A stretch of 64,000 nucleotides of DNA from Teratosphaeria epicoccoides (lineage: Eukaryota; Ascomycota; Dothideomycetes; Mycosphaerellales; Teratosphaeriaceae). Each line of letters starts with the position of its first letter. Position 1 is the stretch's first letter. The position numbers and the translations under genes were made by a program. The stretch is from the NCBI GenBank assembly GCA_021401465.1, contig JADDMT010000074.1:62001-126000 (forward strand), read 5' to 3'. Below are positions 54,493 to 64,000 of the stretch, piece after piece. The notes under the pieces were generated by a model, which made no database searches, had not been told where the DNA came from, and worked only from the letters and a program-made list of their open reading frames with translations.

Positions 54493-56496
54493 ATGGACGA
54501 CAAAATCACCACCAAGTTGGCCGCTCTGCCCGCCGACGCGAACTACTTCTCACTCGAATTCTTTCCGCCCAAGACACAGCAGGGCTTCAGCAATCTCCAT
54601 GCGCGTCTGGAGCGGATGGCGCAGGCGCTGCGCCCGCTGTTTGTCAATGTCACATGGGGCGCAGGCGGCAGCACCAGCGCAAAGAGTCTGGCATTGGCCG
54701 AATTGACGCAGCGCAGTCTGAGGTTGACAACCTGTTTGCACTTGACTTGCACCAATATGAGCCGAAAGCTCGTGGACGAAGCGCTGGAGCAGGCGAAAGT
54801 CTTGGGAGTGAGGAATATTCTGGCATTAAGAGGAGATCCTCCACGGAGCGAGGAGTACCGCGATCCGAATGACCCATTGGCAGAGGAGGACGACAGTAAC
54901 AAGGACTTCACTTGGGCGGTGGATCTAGTGAGATACATCAGGAAGCAATATGGCGAGTACTTCTGTATAGGAGTGGCTGGATATCCAGAAGGTCACTCGG
55001 ATCAAAGTCATCCGGATGATCAGAGTGTAGAACATGACCTGCCTTATTTGGTGGAGAAGACACAAGCAGGCGCAGACTTCATCATGACCCAGCTATTCTA
55101 TGATGTCGAGGCTTACCAGAAGTACGAGACGAGGTTACGCGGGCATGAGAGTGGAGCGTTCAAGACCATCCCGATTATCTCTGGCCTAATGCCGATCCAG
55201 AGCTATCAAATCTTGCGGAGAACGACGAAGCTGAGTCATGCCTCGCTGCCAGAGGGTATCTTGAAACGCCTTGAGGCTGTCAAAAGTGACGATGAAGCTG
55301 TCAAGCGGGTGGGTGCGGATATCTTGGTCGAGATTGTTGAGAAGATGAGACAAAATCACAGTCATGGACCACGTGGCTTCCACTTCTACACTCTCAATCT
55401 TGAGAAAGTCGTGACGCAAATCCTGGAGCGATCAAATCTGGTACCGCCAGCAACACCTCTCGTCACCAACGGCGACGGCTTAGCTGAGCAAGCAGTCGCG
55501 GACGAGGAGAAGGACGGCTTCCTCGTGGTTGAGGATGTGAAGAAGTTGGCACTCCGCCGCAAGTCATCGACCAAGAAATCGCAGTCTCGCAACCGTCTCA
55601 TTGTGGTGAGAGATCGGGCAAGCAGCACAAGTAGCAATCGCACCTCGGCCTACGAAGCTTTTGAAGATGAGGCCGGTTTACCTCGGGACCACATCAATAG
55701 CTGTGCAAACACTCTGGCAATTTCAGAGGGCGAAGGAGCGTTGGGTCGAGAAGCAACGTGGGACGACTTCCCGAACGGCAGATGGGGTGACGTCCGCTCG
55801 CCTGCCTACGGTGAGATTGACGGCTATGGCGTGAGCTTACATACGTCCATCCCAGAGGCCAAACGTCTTTGGGGTCATCCGAATGCAGTAGAGGACATCA
55901 CGACTTCGTTCCGCCGACATCTAGAAGGCGAGATCGACGCCATGCCTTGGTCTGAAGAGGCACTCCAGCCCGAGACTTTGACCATCAAGCCACAACTTTT
56001 GGAACTCATCAACAAAGGTTGGTGGACTGTGGCTTCGCAGCCTGCCGTCAAAGGCGTGCGCTCCACAGACCCAGTCTTTGGATGGGGACCGAGGAACGGA
56101 TTTGTGTTCCAGAAGCCATTCGTGGAGTTCTTTCTCTCATCGAAAGACTGGCAACGACTGAAGCCCACTCTGGCGAGAGACGACCAGATCACATACTTTG
56201 CAGGTAATGCGGCAGGCGACTTCGAGTCCTCGGACGAGAGTAGCGTAAATCCAGTCACGTGGGGCGCCTTCACAGGCAAGGAGATCATCACGCCGACCAT
56301 CATCGAGGCTGTGTCCTTTAAATCGTGGCTGGAGGAGGCCTTTGGGATCTGGGCGGAGTGGCAGCGGGTGTATGCGTTAGGATCACAGAGCTCAAAACTC
56401 CTAGAGCGCGTGCGGAAGGACTATTGGCTCGTTAACGTGATTTCTCATGGGTATCTGGAGGAGGGAGCGTTGTGGGATATGTTGATTGCGGCATGA
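54493..56496 (+). CDS. Methylenetetrahydrofolate reductase
   Basis: Single exon, 667 residues. The N-terminal TIM barrel holds the substrate and FAD sites: YFSLEFFPPKTQQGFSNL with the catalytic Glu, VTWGAGGST, LHLTCTNM, NILALRGDPPR, FCIGVAGYPEGH and FIMTQLFYD. The C-terminal half shows the regulatory domain (DFPNGRWGDVRSPAYGE, GWWTVASQPAVKGVRSTDPVFGWGP, SYFAGNAAG-like TYFAGNAAGD, FGIWAEWQRVY). The two-domain layout is the eukaryotic one. It makes 5-methyltetrahydrofolate for methionine synthesis in the cytosol. Residues about 340-420 form a charged, Ser-rich insertion (LALRRKSSTKKSQSRNR) that may be a phosphorylated linker. Start chosen at MDDKITTKLA, the first conserved position; the frame is open upstream. 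Confidence 0.95.
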   Translation: MDDKITTKLAALPADANYFSLEFFPPKTQQGFSNLHARLERMAQALRPLFVNVTWGAGGSTSAKSLALAELTQRSLRLTTCLHLTCTNMSRKLVDEALEQAKVLGVRNILALRGDPPRSEEYRDPNDPLAEEDDSNKDFTWAVDLVRYIRKQYGEYFCIGVAGYPEGHSDQSHPDDQSVEHDLPYLVEKTQAGADFIMTQLFYDVEAYQKYETRLRGHESGAFKTIPIISGLMPIQSYQILRRTTKLSHASLPEGILKRLEAVKSDDEAVKRVGADILVEIVEKMRQNHSHGPRGFHFYTLNLEKVVTQILERSNLVPPATPLVTNGDGLAEQAVADEEKDGFLVVEDVKKLALRRKSSTKKSQSRNRLIVVRDRASSTSSNRTSAYEAFEDEAGLPRDHINSCANTLAISEGEGALGREATWDDFPNGRWGDVRSPAYGEIDGYGVSLHTSIPEAKRLWGHPNAVEDITTSFRRHLEGEIDAMPWSEEALQPETLTIKPQLLELINKGWWTVASQPAVKGVRSTDPVFGWGPRNGFVFQKPFVEFFLSSKDWQRLKPTLARDDQITYFAGNAAGDFESSDESSVNPVTWGAFTGKEIITPTIIEAVSFKSWLEEAFGIWAEWQRVYALGSQSSKLLERVRKDYWLVNVISHGYLEEGALWDMLIAA

Positions 56497-56706
56497 CAAA
56501 ACATAGGACAGCTGGAAGACGTGTAGCTGATTGATACTTCAAAACCTGGAAAGCTTCGCCTTTTGACCTGGTAGATCATCTGTCGGACTTTACGTTGTCC
56601 CCGAGCGCCCGCGCGCACGGACCATTCGAAAAAGTGGGTTCCCCCAGCGATTTAGCTCTCGAGTGTGAAATGTCACCAGTCACCACGCGACTTCGTCAAA
56701 GGAGGA

Positions 56707-59700
56707 ATGTCGCTCCGAAGCGGTGGGAGTCGAAATGGAAATGGAAGTGGGAGCGAAAGTGGTGCAGAGCGGGTCATGGCGGTTATTCCAATTCAAAGCT
56801 TGTCACCAGATACGACGGCGCCTTCCCAAGCCTCGATACGGGCGATCGTTACGCTGAGCTGGCCATACAGCTCTTCAACCAGGCAATGCGCACTTTTGCT
56901 TGCGGATCCCGACTTTCGCCTCAGGAACGCCAGAGGTCAGGTGCGCGTACGATTCACGGGAGCAAGCGCCGAGGCGGTCGCGAAGAGTCACGTGGGCATC
57001 GGCGATGAGGTCGTGCTGAAATTGGAAGGAGCGCATTGGGAGACGGCGAGGGAGGTGGACAGGACGCCGGGCAAGAGTGTGGATGGAGAGCTGGTGTATG
57101 GGCGGAGACTGGAGTTGAGGATACTTGACGGTAGAGGAGAGAAGCGTATCAGCTTGGATGCGCCTGCGTCTCCACCACCCGCCGCCAGATCCGCCGAGAC
57201 GCCGGCCTCTCGCGCTGTCCGCAGTCTGAGGTCGAGCCTCAACGATGGCGCCTACAGCAATGGTGTGCCCATATACAGTTCACCAGCTTTTGCCAAGAGG
57301 CTGAGACTAAGTGCTGAGTCCTCGAGTTTCTTCAGCGATACGGCTTATGATCCCTTCTTCGACGATGACGTGGATGCGAGCAGTGGAAAGATCAAACAGA
57401 GGCGCTCGCTGGGCGAAGTACGGCAGTGGCGTTTTGCTGACAGGACTCCCAGTCCTGAGAAAGTCCTTGGCTTGGATGGACAGATGGATGTGGACAGGCA
57501 TGATACAGAGGTGACTGCAGCAGTAACTCCTGAGACTGCCGGATTATCCGCAATCAATGCGCGCATGATGGCTCCACCGCGGCAGACATGGGCTCATATG
57601 CTGGAGGAGCCGCCGAGTGCAGACATCGGGCAGAGCACCGGCCGATTATGTGACTTGCCTTCTTCTTCGCCAGCAGAAGCCACGGAAACTGCTCGGTCAT
57701 TGCAGAAATCGTTCTCAGCTGAGCAGATCGAGTCATCAACACGCATTCCTTCGTTAGAGCCGACTGCACCTACGCCGGTAATGGCTTCAGTCGAGACCTT
57801 TGAAGGCGACGTCCCGTCAAACACTGCTATGAGCGCGTCCACGCAGGGGGTTTCCAGTCCGATTACACGATTCAGCCAAGCACACCGGAGCTACGAATCA
57901 GACACGGGGGAAGACGAGGAACTTTACACGCGGACTCCTCCAAGAGCCGGCAGCGCGAGCCCGTTGCAATGCCGGGCCGCGCAGCATTCAGCTTCGGAAG
58001 AGCACGCAAGGACTCCTTCGCCGCAGCACAAGCCTTCCGTCGTTACAGCAACCCATCCAAGCCCGGCACCTCGGCTTGTTCAGGCACTGGGCTCAAAGAC
58101 CAAGCAGCCCGCCCCGCAGAAACGGTCCTCTCCTGCGCCGAAAGGAAGCAATTTGCCAACTCTGACACCTTCAAAACCTTCAGTACGCAATGTCAGCCTA
58201 GGTGGTCCATCAGCTGCCACGACACCATCCCATTACTTGGGTGCGACGCCACAGTCGGAAAAAGATCGAGTCATGTCTGCAACATTCAAGAGCCTTTTCG
58301 GCTTCAGAACATCGCCGGAAGCACAGCCGCCTCCAAGCCAGCCTGTCGAAGTTGCCACGCCGACGCCGAAGGCTGGCTGGTTCGACATGGGCAGGACTGG
58401 TCTGGACGAGCGTGCACCAGATATAGAGCCGAAAACTGTTGATGTCATAGGGCAGCGTGTACCGCCGGCACAACGGGATGGCTCCTTGGCCGTCGAGAAG
58501 CAATTTGGGCTCACAACAGAGCCAAACAACATGCCTGTTGTATCGCAGCCATTATCGTCAGGCGGCACCACCGAAGCCGACACAGAAGCCGATGAAGATT
58601 TTGAACTTCCCGAAAGCTCGCGCTTTACTGAATCTCAGCAGAAACAGAGTATCTCACGTGCCGACATGGGCCAGAGTGTCGTGTGCGACTCGGAGACCAC
58701 CAACGAAGACAATCCCTCACCATCGACAACTGGACAGTCGAGTGTACCCCAGTCCCAACTACCGCAGGCCATCGACCTGGACTCAAGCGAGAGTCCTAAT
58801 GGGAACATGACCCTATTCGACCGATCCGTTGATGACTCTTCCTTTGCATTACAGAACGTGGACGATGACAAGGCGAATCAGCAGTTGGATGCGAGCACTG
58901 GCTCGGCGTCGACGGTCACTGGTCAAGCGCACGCGCGCCCGTCAAAGGAGGCCCGCCAGGAGGATGAGAAGCCTGACAAGCGGAGCTCTCACGATTTAAT
59001 GAGCAAGGAGGATGCCAGACTTGCTGCCGAGCCTGCCCAGACTCACCGACGCGACGTAGAAGACGAGACTGCCCTTGCTCGACACACTCCTGAACGCGCA
59101 CTCTTTACTGACCATATTGATGCAACAATGAGCTCGCATGCAGCTCGAGCAGCGTCAGGTCTTTTCGCATCACCTGGAGGTTCCATATTGAAGCCTGCCG
59201 CGCGTGATGACTTTCAATTGGCCAGGTTCCCTCCTGAGCGAGTTGTTGAAGACAGTCAATCGGAACAAACAGGCACGCTATCCACACAGCAGACGCCTGA
59301 AAATGTTGACAACGGTATTGAGGCTATTCCGGTCCCTGCGCGTCAGACACCAGCAAGCAGCGCTCAAAAGTCTCATGGAAGTGGAAAGGAGCTGGCGGGT
59401 GGACAAGCTCGGGAGATCCACAATGCAGACAGTCAGAAGCCACCAGATAGCTGTGTGCAGTCTACAGTCATTGAGCTTGGCTCTTCATCACCAGCTCAAG
59501 AGTCGCAGCCGCCCGATCCGCGGCCACCTGTCTTACAGCAGCCGTCGTCACCACCACTTGGTCAGCCGCAGTCGGACGATGCGGTCGACGCAGCGCAAAG
59601 CCCGCTGGACGATTTGATGCAGCCTAAGGGAATTGCTTCCAGCCCTTCAGCGGCACCTCCTGGCAGGGAAGAAGACCATGAAAACCAGATGGTGGACTTG

Positions 59701-61431
59701 AGTTCTACAGCTCCGGTGCCGTCCGAAACATTTGTCGCCGATTCTAGCAGGCCAAGTCATGCAGCATTGACCGTAGCTGACCATCCCGCCGCCCCCTCGC
59801 CTTCTCAGGCGCCGGCGAACAGTATTCTTGAGACCAGTGCTGGCTCGCAAGCTGCAGGCATGATGACCGGCAGTACGGACGAGACCATAATAGAGTCATC
59901 CAAAGGAAGACCATTGCAGCGCACAGCCAGTCCTGAGGAAGTATGGCATTTGCCTGGTGGCATGGTCGCTACGTTCTCGAACACAGCACTTTTTCCACCG
60001 AACCCGTTCGATTCGCAGCTGCAGCACGAAGGTCCGAACGTTACACCGTGGGGTGAGACATTCGAGGGCGGTATGGATGTCGAGGCCGGCCCAAACATAT
60101 CAGCCCTAGCTTCTACTCCACAATTGACCCAGCCCGCCGGCTCCACGACATACATGGATTCGAGCTTACGGACTAGTCGAGCCGGCAGTGAAGTCAACGA
60201 GGTCGTCAGCAACATTTCGACCGAACTGTCGATGGAGGCGCAGCTTGAGCCTGAAATACAGGCGCATAAGCAGATCTCGGATAAGTGGATAGCTTCGGGA
60301 CAACGCGGCGCGGCTATACTAGGCCTCACGAAAGAGGATACAGATGATGGAATCAGCAACCAGCCATTTGGGCTGGATGCCGATGCTCAGTCGCGCGAAG
60401 AGGCAGAGATCACTTATTCAGGATTGCCACTGACTGAGCAGCAAGTCGATCAACGAGAGGAGCAGAAGTCACTTGACGACAGGAGCCGCCAAGTAACGGC
60501 GCCTGCCGCACTACACGAGGCAGGGGTTGGACACGATGGCAACGTAAGGGCCGAGTTCATCGAAGAGGAGTCCGCGTCTGCTGCAGAGCAGAGGAAGATG
60601 CCATCGCGCAAGTCTCTGAGAGCTCGTCTGAGCAACGTACCTGATGTGATATCCTCCTGGTTTTCACTGAAAGGCATGCCGCAGCAGAGCGCAGTGAACA
60701 ATGCAAAATCCAGTGGCCACCCGGAAGGTCACCGTCAAGCCGAAGTCGCTGCATCCATAACACCGCCTCGTCCCATGAGAGGTCACAGCACCGGCTTTAC
60801 CACCTCCAATGGCTATTTCACTCCTCTCGCGAATCTCGAACGGCATTTGAATCCGTCCAGCCAGGCAGATGAGGTGGACATTATCGCGGTTGTCACGGAT
60901 TTCACCGCGGCACCGCAGCGCGCCAAAGGTGGCCCCCGGGATTATTACACGGTGCTCAAGGTTTCTGATTCTTCGCTGGATGTGAAAGGCACAGTCAGAG
61001 TTGAGGTGTTTCGGCCATGGAAAGCGGTGCTGCCTGTTGCGGAAGTGGGGGATGTCATATTGCTGAGGTGCTTTGTCGTCAAGTCGAAGAAGCGGCAACC
61101 CTACCTCCTGTCTACTGAAGGCAGCGCCTGGTGTGTCTGGAGGTACGCGGAGATCGTGCGCATCGAATCGCAAGCAAGCGGGTCGGATAAGGTTGATAAC
61201 CGATCTCATGTCCGGGAAGAAATTCATGGACCTCCAGTCGAATATGGGGATGACGAAAGGGTGGTGGCCAGGGGCCTGAGATGGTGGTTCGAGGAGACGT
61301 ATCCTGACGCTGCCAGAAGTCAGGCGGCGAATAGTATCACCACTACTAATGAGGACACGGTCGTTCATAATGAAGATGACGATGAGATGGCATATCGACC
61401 ACTGTCCCCGGCTTTGGCTGCGAAGCTGTAA
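56707..61431 (+). CDS. Very large disordered protein with Cdc13/POT1-like OB folds
   Basis: Single exon. Starts at ATG 56707 (1574 residues) or, perhaps better, ATG 56776 (MAVIPIQSLSPD). The N terminus (about residues 25-120) resembles an OB fold: IRAIVTLSWPYSSSTRQCALLLADPDFRLR, GQVRVRFTG, VGIGDEVVLKL. The centre (about 150-1350) is Ser/Pro/Gln-rich and disordered. The C terminus (about 1362-1500: FTPLANLERHL, DEVDIIAVVTDF, DYYTVLKVSDSS, RVEVFRPWKAVLPVAEVGDVILL, FVVKSKKRQPYLLSTEGSAWCVWRY) is a Telo_bind-type OB fold as in POT1/Cdc13. Binding to single-stranded telomeric DNA is therefore likely but not shown. Clear SUMO-like or Ser-Gln repeats were not counted. Confidence 0.75.
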   Translation: MSLRSGGSRNGNGSGSESGAERVMAVIPIQSLSPDTTAPSQASIRAIVTLSWPYSSSTRQCALLLADPDFRLRNARGQVRVRFTGASAEAVAKSHVGIGDEVVLKLEGAHWETAREVDRTPGKSVDGELVYGRRLELRILDGRGEKRISLDAPASPPPAARSAETPASRAVRSLRSSLNDGAYSNGVPIYSSPAFAKRLRLSAESSSFFSDTAYDPFFDDDVDASSGKIKQRRSLGEVRQWRFADRTPSPEKVLGLDGQMDVDRHDTEVTAAVTPETAGLSAINARMMAPPRQTWAHMLEEPPSADIGQSTGRLCDLPSSSPAEATETARSLQKSFSAEQIESSTRIPSLEPTAPTPVMASVETFEGDVPSNTAMSASTQGVSSPITRFSQAHRSYESDTGEDEELYTRTPPRAGSASPLQCRAAQHSASEEHARTPSPQHKPSVVTATHPSPAPRLVQALGSKTKQPAPQKRSSPAPKGSNLPTLTPSKPSVRNVSLGGPSAATTPSHYLGATPQSEKDRVMSATFKSLFGFRTSPEAQPPPSQPVEVATPTPKAGWFDMGRTGLDERAPDIEPKTVDVIGQRVPPAQRDGSLAVEKQFGLTTEPNNMPVVSQPLSSGGTTEADTEADEDFELPESSRFTESQQKQSISRADMGQSVVCDSETTNEDNPSPSTTGQSSVPQSQLPQAIDLDSSESPNGNMTLFDRSVDDSSFALQNVDDDKANQQLDASTGSASTVTGQAHARPSKEARQEDEKPDKRSSHDLMSKEDARLAAEPAQTHRRDVEDETALARHTPERALFTDHIDATMSSHAARAASGLFASPGGSILKPAARDDFQLARFPPERVVEDSQSEQTGTLSTQQTPENVDNGIEAIPVPARQTPASSAQKSHGSGKELAGGQAREIHNADSQKPPDSCVQSTVIELGSSSPAQESQPPDPRPPVLQQPSSPPLGQPQSDDAVDAAQSPLDDLMQPKGIASSPSAAPPGREEDHENQMVDLSSTAPVPSETFVADSSRPSHAALTVADHPAAPSPSQAPANSILETSAGSQAAGMMTGSTDETIIESSKGRPLQRTASPEEVWHLPGGMVATFSNTALFPPNPFDSQLQHEGPNVTPWGETFEGGMDVEAGPNISALASTPQLTQPAGSTTYMDSSLRTSRAGSEVNEVVSNISTELSMEAQLEPEIQAHKQISDKWIASGQRGAAILGLTKEDTDDGISNQPFGLDADAQSREEAEITYSGLPLTEQQVDQREEQKSLDDRSRQVTAPAALHEAGVGHDGNVRAEFIEEESASAAEQRKMPSRKSLRARLSNVPDVISSWFSLKGMPQQSAVNNAKSSGHPEGHRQAEVAASITPPRPMRGHSTGFTTSNGYFTPLANLERHLNPSSQADEVDIIAVVTDFTAAPQRAKGGPRDYYTVLKVSDSSLDVKGTVRVEVFRPWKAVLPVAEVGDVILLRCFVVKSKKRQPYLLSTEGSAWCVWRYAEIVRIESQASGSDKVDNRSHVREEIHGPPVEYGDDERVVARGLRWWFEETYPDAARSQAANSITTTNEDTVVHNEDDDEMAYRPLSPALAAKL

Positions 61432-61810
61432 TCCAGCCGTGGCGTCCGGCGGGTACATGTAGTATAGTATTGTAACATACTGTATAACACTGTACCATCA
61501 CCTGAATACGACGCCCTATATTCTGCTAGCAAGGCAAACAGTACAGGAGTACGCCTGAGCACCTGCCGTCGGACCGGACAGCGTGTTCGTGTTCGCGCAG
61601 CCTTCCTCCTTCCGCGGCACTCTCCCATCATGATCATAATACACCTTGATGTCAAGCCAATTCGAGCATGGACGTATATGGGGATAATTGTCTGTACATG
61701 TCTACATGCACCTGTACCATAACACCCGCGCAGCATTGGGAGAGAACAAGCATCTTGGAGATTCTTAGCTCCGGCGCACCCCGAATCATACGTCGCCATG
61801 CTAAGAATGC
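61432..61810. other. Intergenic between convergent genes, 379 bp
   Basis: Contains the 3' ends of the OB-fold gene and the sugar transporter gene. Nothing else seen. Confidence 0.5.
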
Positions 61811-63835
61811 TTATGCAACAACCTTCTCGGCCTTGTCCGCAGTCTCAATGAGCGCTGGTGGCTTCGAAACCTTACGGAATAAGACGTGACGCTTGATGAA
61901 GTACGGCAGCGCCACTCTGAGCTCGTAGCTAATGAAACGTTTCGTCGGCACCGAGAAGACTTGGTCGATTTCTTCCAGCGTCAGCTGCTTCGTCTCGCGC
62001 ACGAAGCAGATGATCATGAACCAGGCAATCAAGTTCAGGCCGGCGTAAAACCCGAATGCACCCGTGGGCGTCATGACGGACTGCATGCGTGGGAAGGTCA
62101 GCGACAGGATGCCAGCAAAGGTGTTGTTGATACAGACAGCCCAGGCCATCCCCTGCTCGCGCTGGATGGTGGGGAAAACCTCGGCAGAGTATTGGAAGGC
62201 GACTGGACCTTCACCCAAGGAGTAGCAGATGGTGAAAAGGTAGACGAACAGCACCACTGGTCCGATCTTGGCTGCTTTGCTGACATGGTCGCTATTTTGG
62301 TCCAAGAGGGACAGACCAGCTGCCAGAAGGAAGACGCACATCAGCGGGAATGTGATCAGACACAGTCTTCTGCGGCCGACAGTGTCGATGAGGAACAGCG
62401 TAGGGATGGTCGAGACGACTTGGATGGCGCCGTAGCCGAGAGAGGCATACAATGCCTGAGTAGCGGAGTACCCGGCGTTCTCGAAGATGGTGGAGCTGTA
62501 GAATGAAATGACTGCAGGGGATCAGCATCTGCACAGCTGAGGATGAATTAGACTGTTGACTTACTGTTGATACCACACATCTGCTGCGCAATCATGACGG
62601 TCGAAGCACCGTAGTTGGCCCGCCGGATCCTAGGGATGGCAAAGCAGTCCGACAGACGCTGGAAGTATCCAGCGCCTTTCGCCTCCTTCAGCTCCTCCTT
62701 GTAGATGACGTAGGAGTAGAAGTAGTCCCTAGCAGCGATAATTGGGTGTGCGCGTAGCTTGTTCATGGAATGAAAGCCCTTTGCGACATGACCGTGCTTC
62801 ATGAGCCATCTTGGTGACTCGGGGCAGAACCAGATACCGCAAAGCAGGATGAAGGATGGGATGAAGGCGGAGCCCAGCTGCAAGCGCCAGGCAATCCTGC
62901 CTGTGTCCTTGACGATCACGTTGGCGGCGAAACCGAGAAAGATGCCGGCCACGACCCAGAGCTGCCAAAACATGACGAGGGCGCCGCGAATGCGAGCTGG
63001 TGCCATTTCGGCGGAGTAGATTGGTACCGTGGCATTCTTTGCGCCGATACCGATGCCGAGGACGAATCGCGCAGCAAACAGGCCTTGCCAGGATTTCGTG
63101 AAGCCGGAGCCGATGGGCGTGGCAGTGAGACAGGCAGCGGTGAGGAAGATCTCGCCACGACGTCCGAGGTAGTGGTTCAGTGGGTCGACAATGAAAGCAC
63201 CAATAAGCCCGGCGGTCAAGAAGATGATCGCGTTGACCAAGCCGATGATCCACTCATCATACCCGGTTTCGCCACCGAGGCCGAATTCCTGCGGCCAGGA
63301 CAAGTTCGCTCCGTTTGAGCCAGTCTGATCTAGGCGGGACATCAGCATGTGCTTCGATTCGCATCCGCGAGCCTGATCGACTTACCCCAACCTTGTGTCG
63401 CGGCTCCAACAGCGCACAAGGCGATGGAGTACCACAGCATTTTTGGGCCGTGCCATTTGTGTGCCTTCTCGTAAGCCAACGCCTGGCGTTCGTCGTCGTC
63501 GAGCTCGGGAATAGCGTCAAAGTGCTCGGAATCCCGGGCCACAAGTGCCGCTTTGCCAAAGAGCGCAGCACGCTCGGGCATGCCATGCTCTTGGGCGAAT
63601 GACCTGCCTTTCGCGAGGGTCTCCTCGTAGGTGAGGTGCTGGAGGCGTGATTGTTAGCGGTCTGAAATGGTGACTTGGAATGCAGCGGACTGAGACTCAC
63701 TTGGAGCGGATTTTCCACCAGGTTCAAGGCCACTGAGTGGCGACGACCGCCAGCGCTGCCCACCGAGGTCGCACGAACAGCGTCCTTCTCGTCGTGGACG
63801 GCGTAGTCCACTTCAACGGCTTTGATGTCGGCCAT
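61811..63835 (-). CDS. MFS sugar/polyol transporter
   Basis: Four exons (63701-63835, 63386-63638, 62565-63329, 61811-62511) with clean GTGAGT/GTAAGT donors give 617 residues. An 80-residue charged N terminus precedes the first span. Family motifs are GLVNAIIFLTAGLIGAF, YLGRRGEIFL, GRIAWRLQLGSAFIPS, CPESPRWLMKHG (the PESPR motif), MIAQQMCGINIISFYSS with the QQ..G.N motif, IDTVGRRRLC and YSLGEGPVAFQYSAEVFP. Twelve spans are expected in the plasma membrane. Its substrate (hexose, polyol, inositol or other) cannot be assigned. The C terminus (KRFISYELRVALPYFIKRHVLF) contains a basic helix. The gene runs into the right end through its promoter only. Confidence 0.92.
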
Positions 63836-64000
63836 GCTGCTCGATCAGGAGTCCGGTTACTCTGGTGTTCCGGAAGGGCGGCAGGACGGTGGAGCGGTGT
63901 ATATCGAACGAACGCGAACAAAGACGAAGTGGGTGTGGAAGTTGAGCCAGGGCCAGACTCCGACTTATCAATGCATTCAGCTGGTGGGGCAATCTCTCAC
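63836..64000. promoter_or_regulatory. Promoter side of the sugar transporter gene
   Basis: Runs from the start codon to the window edge. A GTATAT word at 63899-63904 is the only TATA-like signal, about 65 bp upstream of the ATG. Confidence 0.35.

Overview
The window is nuclear DNA of a filamentous ascomycete (Pezizomycotina). Genes are compact, and most are split by one or more introns of about 49-112 nt. Most of these introns have GT...AG borders and a CTAAC/CTGAC-like branch site. The gene content is purely eukaryotic and fungal: NOB1, succinate dehydrogenase cytochrome b560, a Tlg1-type SNARE, an HDA-complex-like chromodomain protein, a uracil-catabolism URC4/DUF1688 protein, MTHFR and GH28/GH43/GH72 proteins. 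Gene style suggests a Dothideomycete, but that is only an impression. I see no CRISPR, rRNA, convincing tRNA or intact transposon. The window has about 23 supported protein genes, several weak candidates, and one clear pseudogene.

Left part (0-24 kb): the tail of a nitronate monooxygenase; a repeat-rich gap with a GATTGACT-type satellite; protein phosphatase inhibitor 2; a bacterial-type tungstate-binding (TupA-like) protein; NOB1 on the minus strand; a long gene-poor stretch (6.6-9.2 kb); an unknown 270-aa ORF; an FSP1/AMID-like FAD oxidoreductase; small unknown minus-strand genes; URC4; a decayed GH28 rhamnogalacturonase; SDH3; and a CHY zinc-finger gene with a 5-nt first exon.

Middle (24-47 kb): a WD40/inositol 5-phosphatase; a GFA/CENP-V-like protein with a possible mitochondrial presequence; a 1415-aa chromodomain protein with a 4 x 96 bp internal repeat; a secreted GH43; two related RRM genes about 6 kb apart; a METTL25-like methyltransferase divergent from a Tlg1 SNARE; an intracellular GH72 relative lacking its catalytic glutamates; and a NAP-family histone chaperone.

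Right part (48-64 kb): an AMACR/CaiB-type CoA-transferase; a Dal5-like permease whose best gene model needs a GC-AG intron and a 3-nt micro-exon; a PSI-domain membrane protein divergent from MTHFR; a very large protein with a Cdc13/POT1-like C-terminal OB fold; and an MFS sugar transporter. Most genes are unrelated housekeeping functions. I see no convincing biosynthetic or defence cluster. The most unusual signals are in gene structure (micro-exon, GC-AG introns, a 5-nt exon), decay (GH28), loss of catalytic residues (GH72) and an intragenic C-to-G codon gradient shared by many genes. Exon joins were worked out by hand from frame continuity, splice signals and remembered family patterns, so they need transcript support.
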